A stretch of 5,197 bases of DNA from Desulfobacterales bacterium (GTDB taxonomy: Bacteria; Desulfobacterota; Desulfobacteria; Desulfobacterales; JAFDCJ01): the NCBI GenBank assembly GCA_029932495.1, contig JAOZPY010000239.1, forward strand, positions 1-5,197, read 5' to 3'. The notes under the pieces were generated by a model. It saw only the letters and a list, made by a program, of their open reading frames with translations. It ran no database searches and was not told where the DNA came from. Numbering within the stretch: the stretch's first letter is position 1; every line of letters starts with the position of its first letter. The position numbers were made by a program, and so were the translations under genes. Shown here in pieces: positions 1 through 5,197 of this stretch.

Positions 1-227
1 TAAGTATTTTGGTTGAGCGTCATTGTCCATTTGGGGGAAAAAGCCAGCGGGTCGGGGGGCGTTAAGAATTGCAAGCTGTTTGAGGCGCAACGCGCCGAGT
101 TCTTGCAATTTAGCCCACCGATTCGATGGCGCCCCAAATGGACACTTTTAGCGATGCTAAAATGCATATTGTGAGGACTGATTGCAGCTGATTGAAAAGC
201 TGCCACTCAAAATTTCAGGCATTTTCT
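1..227. other. Non-coding region downstream of the M16 peptidase gene
   Basis: No supportable gene lies here. Most of the stretch is taken up by the palindromic element at 24-144, annotated separately. To its right are two small inverted repeats. One is TTTTAGC/GCTAAAA (146-152 with 156-162, 3-base loop). The other is GCAGCT/AGCTGC (184-189 with 198-203, 8-base loop). Neither is followed by a T-run on the minus strand, so neither is a convincing intrinsic terminator for the operon, although one of them or the large palindrome may protect the 3' end of the transcript. An ATG on the minus strand at 23-21 opens a frame to the window edge, but seven codons are too few to call. Confidence 0.7.
24..144. 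repeat. 121-bp nested palindromic element (MITE-like or REP-like)
   Basis: The ends are perfect 13-bp inverted repeats: TGTCCATTTGGGG at 24-36 and its reverse complement at 132-144. Inside are three further nested arms: 52-60 with 113-121 (8 of 9 match), AATTGCAAG at 67-75 with CTTGCAATT at 102-110 (perfect), and GGCGC at 84-88 with GCGCC at 92-96 around an AAC loop. Almost the whole element can therefore fold into one long interrupted hairpin on either strand. It has no coding capacity. This architecture is seen in non-autonomous miniature inverted-repeat elements and in some large intergenic palindromes. I see no clear target-site duplication at its flanks, and no second copy in this window. 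Mobility is inference. Confidence 0.6.
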
Positions 228-1496
228 TTACTGAAGCAGCATCTTTTCAAACTCTTTTTTATCGGTGTCCGCCGGGCCCAGCAGGGTCAGTGCCATGTGA
301 TCGACGTCAAACAGCTGGCAGGCCAGCTGCTGAATATCATCGGCCGTTACGGCTTCAATTTTTTCAATGATCGTCTCCAGCGGCAGGTCGCAGCCAAAAT
401 GGATTTCATTCTGGGCGGTGCGCACCATCTGGTTGTCGGTGCTCTCGGCGCCCAGCAGCAGGCTGCCCCGGGTATACTCGATGGCGCCGCAAAGCTCTGA
501 AACCGTCACCGGCTGTTTTGTCATCTTAAACAGCTCATCGAGCACCAGGCGGGTGGTCTCTTCGGCCCGCCGGGGGTCAACGCCCATATAAACGCCGAAC
601 ATGCCGGTATCCACGTGGGAGGAAACAAATGAGTACACGGAATAGGCCAACCCCCTTTTTTCCCGCACCTGCTGAAACAGCCGGGAGCTCATGTTGCCCC
701 CCAGGATGGTATTGAGAAGTGACAGGCTGTAACGACCGGAATCGGTAATAGGAAGTCCCCGGGTGCTCAGACAAATATGCATCTGCTCCAGGTCCCGGTG
801 GTGAACATCCACCACGGAACATTCCCGGGGGGGGTAGCGTTGTGGAAATCCGTTTCCCGCGGCCAGGGCCTCAAACGGCGGTGCCACCAGCTGGACGAGG
901 CGCCGGTGCTCGATGTTGCCGGCCGCCGAGATGACGATGCGTTCGGGCTGATAGAGACGGTGGAAAAATTTTTTGATCGCGGCCGCATCAAAACCAAGGA
1001 CATTTTCCGGCGTGCCGAGAATCGAACGGCCCAGGGGATGGTCCCCCCAGAAATTATAGCCGGACAGCACATGAACGTATTCTTCCGGATTGTCTTCGAC
1101 CATGCCGATTTCCTGCAGAATCACCGGCCGTTCCTTTTCCACCTCTGCCGGATCAAATACCGAGTTGGTAAAGATGTCACAGAGAATATCGGTCATCGTA
1201 TCCACCCGGGCGTCCAGCACCCGGGCATGGTAACAGGTATTTTCCATGGTCGTAAAGGCATTGGTTTGACCGCCGACGGCGTCAAATTCTTTGGCGATCT
1301 GGTAGGCCGAGCGTTTGCGGGTCCCCTTGAAAATCATATGCTCGATAAAATGGGACAGCCCGCTTTCTTCCGCGGACTCGTCCCGGGCGCCCACATTGAC
1401 CCACACCCCCATGGACACTGAGCGGGTGTGGGCCATTTTCTGGCTTACGATACGAATACCATTTTTGAGCACGGTCTTATCGACGGGTGCGTCCAT
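228..1496 (-). CDS. M16-family zinc metallopeptidase (insulinase/processing-peptidase-like)
   Basis: A 422-residue, single-unit M16 peptidase resembling the mitochondrial processing peptidase beta subunit and Bacillus YmxG/MlpA. The inverted zinc motif HxxEH is intact at residues 49-53 (HFIEH; H49 and H53 bind zinc, E52 is catalytic). The third ligand is E129 in the ERPVILQEI stretch, 75 residues downstream, with E122 as the usual accessory acid. The N-terminal catalytic domain covers about residues 10-165 and the M16_C domain about 170-350, with the conserved REKRGLAYSVYS stretch near 278-289. There is no signal peptide or membrane segment, so it is probably cytoplasmic. The start codon lies inside the last codons of pnp (20-base overlap). 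A GGAAG ribosome site at 1503-1507 sits six bases upstream, so translation is probably coupled to pnp. The family normally cleaves peptides or small proteins in a closed chamber, but the substrate of this pnp-linked subgroup is not established to my knowledge. The stop is TAA. Nothing looks broken. Confidence 0.95.
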   Translation of the reverse strand: MDAPVDKTVLKNGIRIVSQKMAHTRSVSMGVWVNVGARDESAEESGLSHFIEHMIFKGTRKRSAYQIAKEFDAVGGQTNAFTTMENTCYHARVLDARVDTMTDILCDIFTNSVFDPAEVEKERPVILQEIGMVEDNPEEYVHVLSGYNFWGDHPLGRSILGTPENVLGFDAAAIKKFFHRLYQPERIVISAAGNIEHRRLVQLVAPPFEALAAGNGFPQRYPPRECSVVDVHHRDLEQMHICLSTRGLPITDSGRYSLSLLNTILGGNMSSRLFQQVREKRGLAYSVYSFVSSHVDTGMFGVYMGVDPRRAEETTRLVLDELFKMTKQPVTVSELCGAIEYTRGSLLLGAESTDNQMVRTAQNEIHFGCDLPLETIIEKIEAVTADDIQQLACQLFDVDHMALTLLGPADTDKKEFEKMLLQ

Positions 1497-3576
1497 TGCC
1501 TTCTTCCAGAACCGCCTTGTGGCTCAGGCGAATCTTACCATCCCGATTGATCTCCAGCACCTTGACCTTGAGCTTGTCGCCTTCCTTGACGATGTCGGAC
1601 ACCTTGGTTACCCGGTGATTGGCCAGCTGGGAGATGTGCACCAGGCCGTCGGTGCCGGGCAGTATCTGAACAAACGCCCCAAAATCGGTGATTTTGACCA
1701 CCGTTCCATCATAGATGGCGCCTATTTCAGGTTCCTGGGTGAGCTCCTTGACGATTTTGATGGCGGCATCAGCCTCCTCTTTCGAAAACGCGGCGATTTT
1801 GACCGTACCCGAATCATCAATATTGATGGTGGTGTTGGTTTCGGCCTGAATCCCGCGGATCACCTTCCCGCCGGGGCCGATAATTTCACGGATCTTATCC
1901 GGATGGACCTGCACGGTGCTGATGGTCGGTGCATACGGCGAGATCTCCCGACGGGGTTTGCCAATGGCCTGGGCCATTTTATCGAGAATATGCAACCGCC
2001 CCGCCCGGGCCTGCTCCAATGCTTTTTCCATGATCTGTTTTGGAAGTTCATGGATTTTGATGTCCATTTGAAGGGCGCTGATGCCATCGTGGGTGCCGGC
2101 CACCTTAAAATCCATATCGCCGGTGTGGTCCTCATCGCCGAGAATGTCGGACAGAATCACGACCTGCCCGTCTTCCTGAACCAGCCCCATGGCGATACCG
2201 GCCACCGGGGCCTTGATGGGAACACCCCCGTCCATTAACGCCATACAGCAGGAGCAGACCGTGCCCATGGAAGATGAGCCGTTGGATTCCAGCACTTCGG
2301 ATACCAGCCGGATGGTGTAGTCAAAATCCTCCTTGTCGGGCAAAATCTTTTCAATAGCCCGGGTGGACAGCCCGCCATGGCCGATGTCCCTGCGGCTGGG
2401 GCCTGAAATGCGCTTGACTTCACCGACGGAATAGGGGGGAAAATTATAGTGCAGCATAAAGGGACGAAATTCTTCACCGCTCAATGTCTCCACCCGCTGT
2501 TCATCCTGACCGGAACCCAAGGTCAACACGCCGAGCACCTGGGTTTCCCCCCGGGTAAACAGTGCGCTGCCGTGGGGCCGGGGCAGCACACCGACTTCAC
2601 AGGTGATGGGCCGGATTTCGTCAAACTTGCGATTGTCGATTCGGCGTCCTTCCTTCAAAATCAGGTCGCGCGATATTTTTTTCTGCAAATCACCCAGAAT
2701 ATCCCTGATTTCTTCCTCACGCTCGGCATAGGGCTCACCCAATTTTTCAATGACCTGGGCTTTTACGTTGCGCAATGCCACCTGGCGCTTTGTTTTTTCA
2801 GGAATTACCAGGGCCTCACGGATCAGTGCGGCGGCTTCGGTCTCCAGCAACCCGGCCAGATTTTCATCTGTTGCCGGCGGTTCGAAGGCACGCTTGACAA
2901 CCCCGTGGGTTTCCTGCAGTTTGAGTTGCAGGTCAATCAGGGGTTTCAGGGCCTCATGTCCGAAAAAGATGGCATCCATCATTTCGCTTTCACTGATCAG
3001 ATTGGCGCTGCCTTCCACCATCACCACCCCGGTTTTTGTACCGGCCACAATAATGTTGATATCGCTTTTTTCCCATAGACTGATGGGGGGATTGGCTTGC
3101 AGCTGTCCGTCGATGCGTCCGACCCGCACACTGGCAATCGGACCGGCAAAGGGAATGTCCGAAATGGTAAGCGCCGCCGAGGCCCCGAGCATGGCCAGGG
3201 TGTCCGGATCATTTTCCTGGTCCATGGACAACACGGTGGCGATCACCTGGGTTTCAAAACGATATTTTTGGGGAAACAGCGGCCGGATGGGCCGATCGAT
3301 CAATCGCGCCGTGAGGGTTTCCTTTTCACTGGGACGTCCGATCTCGCGGCGGAAATAATTGCCCGGAATGCGTCCGGCGGCGTAAATTTTCTCCTGGTAC
3401 TCTACGGAAAGGGGCAAAAAACTCGAGGCTTTCTCTTTGGTGTCGGACACCGCGGTGACCAGAACGATGGTATCCCCGTACTGGACGACCACCGACCCGG
3501 ACGCCTGGCGGGCGACTTTGCCGGCCTGAATGCTCAGGGTCTTCCCGTTGATTTCTTCTTTAAGCAAAATTTCCAT
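1477..3576 (-). CDS. pnp: Polyribonucleotide nucleotidyltransferase (PNPase)
   Basis: A phosphorolytic 3'-to-5' exoribonuclease of mRNA decay that also synthesises heteropolymeric tails; it acts as a cytoplasmic trimer. The 699 residues match the usual size (E. coli 711) and the domain order is complete. Numbered from the start at 3576, the first RNase PH-like domain has the RNA-contacting YFRR loop (74-77). A helical linker lies at about 215-300. The second RNase PH domain carries the phosphate-binding SSS (434-436) and the catalytic acids and lysine D483, D489 and K491, equivalent to E. coli D486, D492 and K494. A KH domain with GPGG at 567-570 and an S1 domain at about 619-690 follow, with a short basic tail. 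An ATG two codons further upstream (3582) abuts the AGGAG ribosome site with no spacer, whereas 3576 has a normal six-base spacer, so I chose 3576. The long leader to rpsO suggests leader regulation, as in E. coli pnp autoregulation (inference). The 3' end overlaps the M16 peptidase gene. Confidence 0.98.
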   Translation of the reverse strand: MEILLKEEINGKTLSIQAGKVARQASGSVVVQYGDTIVLVTAVSDTKEKASSFLPLSVEYQEKIYAAGRIPGNYFRREIGRPSEKETLTARLIDRPIRPLFPQKYRFETQVIATVLSMDQENDPDTLAMLGASAALTISDIPFAGPIASVRVGRIDGQLQANPPISLWEKSDINIIVAGTKTGVVMVEGSANLISESEMMDAIFFGHEALKPLIDLQLKLQETHGVVKRAFEPPATDENLAGLLETEAAALIREALVIPEKTKRQVALRNVKAQVIEKLGEPYAEREEEIRDILGDLQKKISRDLILKEGRRIDNRKFDEIRPITCEVGVLPRPHGSALFTRGETQVLGVLTLGSGQDEQRVETLSGEEFRPFMLHYNFPPYSVGEVKRISGPSRRDIGHGGLSTRAIEKILPDKEDFDYTIRLVSEVLESNGSSSMGTVCSCCMALMDGGVPIKAPVAGIAMGLVQEDGQVVILSDILGDEDHTGDMDFKVAGTHDGISALQMDIKIHELPKQIMEKALEQARAGRLHILDKMAQAIGKPRREISPYAPTISTVQVHPDKIREIIGPGGKVIRGIQAETNTTINIDDSGTVKIAAFSKEEADAAIKIVKELTQEPEIGAIYDGTVVKITDFGAFVQILPGTDGLVHISQLANHRVTKVSDIVKEGDKLKVKVLEINRDGKIRLSHKAVLEEGNGRTRR

Positions 3577-3582
3577 ATTCAT

Positions 3583-3587
3583 CTCCT
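3583..3587 (-). promoter_or_regulatory. pnp ribosome binding site (decides the start)
   Basis: On the minus strand AGGAG is followed directly by ATGAATATG. The first ATG (3582) would have no spacer, while the second (3576) is six bases away. The second is therefore the likely initiator, giving an N-terminus of MEILLKEE rather than MNMEILLKEE. Confidence 0.75.
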
Positions 3588-3590
3588 AAC

Positions 3591-3604
3591 CCGGGACAAC
3601 CCGG
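3591..3604 (-). promoter_or_regulatory. Short GC hairpin just upstream of the pnp ribosome site
   Basis: CCGGG and CCCGG (3600-3604 with 3591-3595) form a perfect 5-bp stem with a 4-base loop, ending three bases before the AGGAG of pnp. It could modulate access of the ribosome or mark a leader processing product. The sequence shows only the structure; the role is inference. Confidence 0.4.
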
Positions 3605-3610
3605 ATAAAT

Positions 3611-3751
3611 GCCACCAGGACACAAAGACACAAAGGAAATCCCTTTGGTTGCTTAAAAGCTGGGTTCAAAACAATTGATCGCATCCGGATACCGTTGCGG
3701 ACGGATAAGAGGGGTTTTGAATTCATCTTTGTGACTTGGTGTCTCGGTGGC
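3611..3751. repeat. 141-bp imperfect inverted-repeat element in the pnp leader
   Basis: The ends are 26-bp imperfect inverted repeats (3611-3636 and 3726-3751, 21 of 26 positions complementary), each beginning GCCACC and rich in the word CACAAAG. The left arm contains a tandem duplication of GACACAAA at 3619-3634. Nested inside are TTCAAAAC at 3665-3672 with GTTTTGAA at 3714-3721 (perfect), ATCCG/CGGAT (3683-3687 with 3702-3706) and CCG/CGG around TTG (3692-3700). A local alternative hairpin pairs 3631-3636 with 3642-3647. No reading frame is supportable. From memory, intergenic repeats of this GCCACC...ACACAAAG type recur in deltaproteobacterial and other bacterial genomes, which I could not verify here. 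It probably entered the leader as a non-autonomous mobile element (inference). The transcript from rpsO to pnp would contain the whole hairpin, just upstream of the pnp ribosome site. Confidence 0.6.
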
Positions 3752-3904
3752 GCTAAGGTTTTCAAAATTAAAATCAATGACAGCTCATCAACAGTCTGCC
3801 GGGCCCGATCACCCGGCCGGCGGATTCATGCGCTGCCGCTGCCAACCCAACCCGCCAAAGGGCTGCTTGGCCTTTTTCTGTTGAACAGGATGCAGCTACC
3901 GGGC
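3752..3904. other. Rest of the rpsO-pnp spacer (no gene)
   Basis: This part of the 357-base spacer has no supportable gene. Next to the inverted-repeat element is an AT-rich patch (about 3757-3778), then GC-rich sequence with a strong hairpin (3798-3817, listed separately). Simple tandem words follow, GCTGCC twice at 3832-3843 and AACCC twice at 3844-3853. On the plus strand GCCAA/TTGGC (3854-3858 with 3867-3871) followed by CTTTTT resembles a weak intrinsic terminator, but no plus-strand gene needs it. I found no minus-strand promoter with good boxes and spacing, so a separate pnp promoter is neither shown nor excluded. Confidence 0.6.
3798..3817 (-). promoter_or_regulatory. Strong GC hairpin in the pnp leader
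   Basis: GCCGGG and CCCGGC (3812-3817 with 3798-3803) form a perfect 6-bp all-GC stem with an 8-base loop. No T-run follows on the minus strand, so it is not an intrinsic terminator. In E. coli the pnp leader carries a stem cleaved by RNase III as part of PNPase autoregulation. This stem is too short on its own to be a clear RNase III site, so that role is only a possibility. Confidence 0.35.
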
Positions 3905-3951
3905 AAAAAAAGCCGGGGCCTGCAAACGGCAAGTTACCGTTTTAACCCCAG
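3905..3951 (-). terminator. Candidate intrinsic terminator/attenuator at the 3' end of rpsO
   Basis: In the transcript CUGGGG (3951-3946) pairs with CCCCGG (3918-3913), with one G-U pair. Then, across an internal loop, AAACGG (3942-3937) pairs perfectly with CCGUUU (3929-3924) around a 7-base loop containing the rpsO stop codon. One C and then seven Ts (3911-3905) follow, as expected for Rho-independent termination. The stem starts inside the last rpsO codons, so a ribosome finishing rpsO would disrupt it. The 3' arm can also join a competing hairpin (3892-3923) that puts the T-run in its loop. Partial readthrough into pnp is likely, as at the E. coli rpsO-pnp junction. The internal loop lowers confidence. 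Confidence 0.55.
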
Positions 3952-4203
3952 GGTGTCGATAATGTTGCGATAGCGGTTGATGTCCTTGTACTTTACATAG
4001 TTGAGCAGCCGGCGGCGGCGTCCCACCAGCATCAGAAGCCCCCTGCGGGAATGGTGATCTTTTTTATGAATTTTCAAGTGCTCGGTCAGATAGGAAATCC
4101 GATGGGTCAAAAGCCCCACCTGTACTTCCGGAGACCCGGTGTCGGTCTCATGTAATTTGAATTTTTCGATCAGTTTCTTCTTGTCATCGGTTGTGAAAGC
4201 CAC
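3934..4203 (-). CDS. rpsO: 30S ribosomal protein S15
   Basis: S15 is a primary binding protein of the central domain of 16S rRNA; it contacts the three-way junction of helices 20-22 and helps form subunit bridge B4. The 89 residues equal the E. coli length. Signature residues are all present: DTGSPEVQ (21-28), then HKKDHHSRRGLL (46-57) with the rRNA-contacting H42, D49 and S52, and the basic run VGRRRRLLNY. The start is GTG at 4203, which aligns with the family initiator and has AGGAGG at 4215-4220. An in-frame ATG at 4245 would add 14 residues foreign to the family and lacks a ribosome site. truB lies 59 bases upstream with no terminator between, so the two are probably cotranscribed. The last codons overlap a candidate terminator. 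The E. coli protein represses its own translation; that may hold here but is not shown. Confidence 0.98.
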   Translation of the reverse strand: MAFTTDDKKKLIEKFKLHETDTGSPEVQVGLLTHRISYLTEHLKIHKKDHHSRRGLLMLVGRRRRLLNYVKYKDINRYRNIIDTLGLKR

Positions 4204-4214
4204 TTTCTTCTTTG

Positions 4215-4220
4215 CCTCCT
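4215..4220 (-). promoter_or_regulatory. rpsO ribosome binding site (decides the GTG start)
   Basis: A full AGGAGG lies 11 bases before the GTG at 4203, a rather long but workable spacing. It is downstream of the alternative ATG at 4245, so it supports the GTG. The CCUUU at 4232-4228 can pair with its GGAGG (4219-4215, two G-U pairs, 8-base loop), so a weak sequestering hairpin is possible. Confidence 0.8.
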
Positions 4221-4262
4221 GTTGGTAAAAGGTGAATATCGCCATAACGCCGGCCAGCGGAT

Positions 4263-5186
4263 CTAATCAGCAAACACGCAGTCGTAACCCAGTCGATCAT
4301 TGGCCGGGCTGCGGTTTAATATTGCTACAAGTTGCCCCCGGTAATCAACAATTTTAATTTGCCGCCCGGCCCGGGGGCCGCTATCCGGGTCCCGAACATC
4401 CATCAGTTCTTTTAAAAAAATCGGCTGGCCATGTCGTATTTTAGTTACCAGCGATGCACCGGCAGTCACTATCGGCAGATCCGGCAGGGCATCGGCCATG
4501 GGGATCAATCGCCCGGTCAGTCTATTTTCCTGCACAACAGCCGGCAAATCACCCAGGGCAATGGCCTGTTCAATGCCAAATCCACTGCTGGCGGTGCGTT
4601 TCAAGGCGCTGAGATGAGCGCCGCATCCAAGTGTTTCCCCAATGTCGGCACACAGTGTACGGATATACGTCCCCGCCGAGCACACCACCTCAAAACGAAC
4701 CCGTGGCAGCGCAATCTCCAGGATGCTGAGCCGGTAAATCTCTATCTGCCTGGCCGGCTTTTGAACCGGCCGACCCTGTCGTGCCAACCTGTAAAGGGCG
4801 ACTCCCTGATGCTTGAGCGCGGAATATACCGGCGGCAACTGCCGCCCGGGGCCCTCAAAGGATTGCATGACCTTCTTGACGGCATCCGGCCCGCAATCCA
4901 CCGGCCGGGTGGAAATGACCGTGCCGGTTGCATCCTGGGTATCGGTGGTTACACCGAGTTCAAGCACCGCGATATATTTCTTAGGACCACGCAGCAAAAA
5001 CCTGGCCAGCCGGGTGGCCTGGTTGACGCAACAGACCAGCACCCCTTCGGCAAATGGATCCAGGGTTCCGGTATGTCCGACTTTTTTGGCCTGCAGACTT
5101 TTTTTGACAATCGCCACCACGCGGGCCGACGTAATATCCCCAGGTTTGTCAATGACCAGTATTCCGTTTAACCGGCTGCCGCCCAT
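4263..5186 (-). CDS. truB: tRNA pseudouridine(55) synthase TruB
   Basis: Isomerises uridine 55 in the T-loop of most tRNAs to pseudouridine and also acts as a tRNA-folding chaperone. The 307 residues fit the family (E. coli 314). The N-terminal NGILVIDKP motif (8-15) is followed by KVGHTGTLDPFAEGVL (35-50), with catalytic aspartate D43. Y71 in the KKY motif stacks on the target base. The conserved arginine R176 lies in SAGTYIRTL (170-178). The C-terminal part (about 230-300, GQPIFLKEL onward) fits the PUA-like TruB_C domain. A small oddity is D17, where the family usually has glycine (KPxG). The start ATG sits 11 bases from the right edge with no visible ribosome site, and the frame stays open to the edge. 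A start slightly further upstream is therefore possible, though seven residues before NGIL is a normal length. The stop is TAG. In related genomes rbfA and a DHH-type phosphoesterase gene often lie upstream, but they are outside the window. Confidence 0.96.
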   Translation of the reverse strand: MGGSRLNGILVIDKPGDITSARVVAIVKKSLQAKKVGHTGTLDPFAEGVLVCCVNQATRLARFLLRGPKKYIAVLELGVTTDTQDATGTVISTRPVDCGPDAVKKVMQSFEGPGRQLPPVYSALKHQGVALYRLARQGRPVQKPARQIEIYRLSILEIALPRVRFEVVCSAGTYIRTLCADIGETLGCGAHLSALKRTASSGFGIEQAIALGDLPAVVQENRLTGRLIPMADALPDLPIVTAGASLVTKIRHGQPIFLKELMDVRDPDSGPRAGRQIKIVDYRGQLVAILNRSPANDRLGYDCVFAD

Positions 5187-5197
5187 GGCCGGATTTT

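Noticed and set aside
1..23. ATG at 23-21 opening a minus-strand frame to the left edge
   Set aside because: Only seven codons are visible, with no clear ribosome site, so a gene cannot be supported from this window.
182..500. Plus-strand frames overlapping the 3' end of the M16 gene
   Set aside because: They are antisense to the conserved C-terminal domain and show no family features.
1315..2238. 307-codon open frame on the plus strand, antisense to pnp and the M16 gene
   Set aside because: It lies opposite two well-supported genes, resembles no family I know, and is the expected by-product of GC-rich third positions. The same holds for the plus-strand frames at 777-1421, 2449-3078, 2750-3358 and 4431-5171.
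3765..3791. Possible minus-strand pnp promoter with TTGATG and TTTAAT
   Set aside because: The boxes are separated by only 13 bases, too short for a sigma-70 promoter, and no other good pair was found nearby.
3854..3877. Terminator-like hairpin plus CTTTTT on the plus strand
   Set aside because: The stem is only five base pairs and there is no plus-strand gene upstream to terminate. On the minus strand it lacks a T-run.
3695..3973. Small open frames in the rpsO-pnp gap on both strands (also 3586-3777 minus)
   Set aside because: They run across the inverted-repeat element, the terminator or the rpsO end, have no recognisable protein features, and lack a convincing ribosome site.
4204..4245. 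Upstream ATG extending rpsO by 14 residues
   Set aside because: The extra residues do not match S15, no ribosome site precedes this ATG, and AGGAGG lies between it and the family-consistent GTG.

Overview
The window holds four protein genes, all on the minus strand, in the conserved bacterial order truB, rpsO, pnp, M16-family zinc peptidase (reading right to left). The gene order, GC-rich codon use and protein wording (for example the YFRREIGRPSEKE stretch of PNPase) suggest a deltaproteobacterium, most likely a Desulfobacterota/Desulfobacterales sulfate reducer. That placement is inference from memory of these families, with no database search.

Layout, right to left. truB (5186-4263, tRNA pseudouridine-55 synthase) enters close to the right edge. 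It is followed after 59 bases by rpsO (4203-3934, ribosomal protein S15, GTG start). A candidate intrinsic terminator/attenuator overlaps the end of rpsO. A long 357-base gap follows (3577-3933), containing strong short hairpins and a 141-bp imperfect inverted-repeat element that looks inserted. pnp (3576-1477, polynucleotide phosphorylase) then overlaps by 20 bases the start of the M16 peptidase gene (1496-228). The left 227 bases are non-coding and contain a second, unrelated 121-bp palindromic element with 13-bp perfect terminal inverted repeats.

The genes form a translation and RNA-metabolism operon: TruB modifies tRNA, S15 is a primary binder of 16S rRNA, and PNPase degrades mRNA and in enterobacteria autoregulates its own leader. 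The M16 peptidase is a conserved but poorly understood companion of pnp. Its 20-base overlap with pnp suggests translational coupling.

I see no new defence system, phage, CRISPR array or unusual enzyme. The items most worth a second look are the two palindromic intergenic elements, especially the one in the pnp leader, and the competing hairpins at the rpsO/pnp junction.
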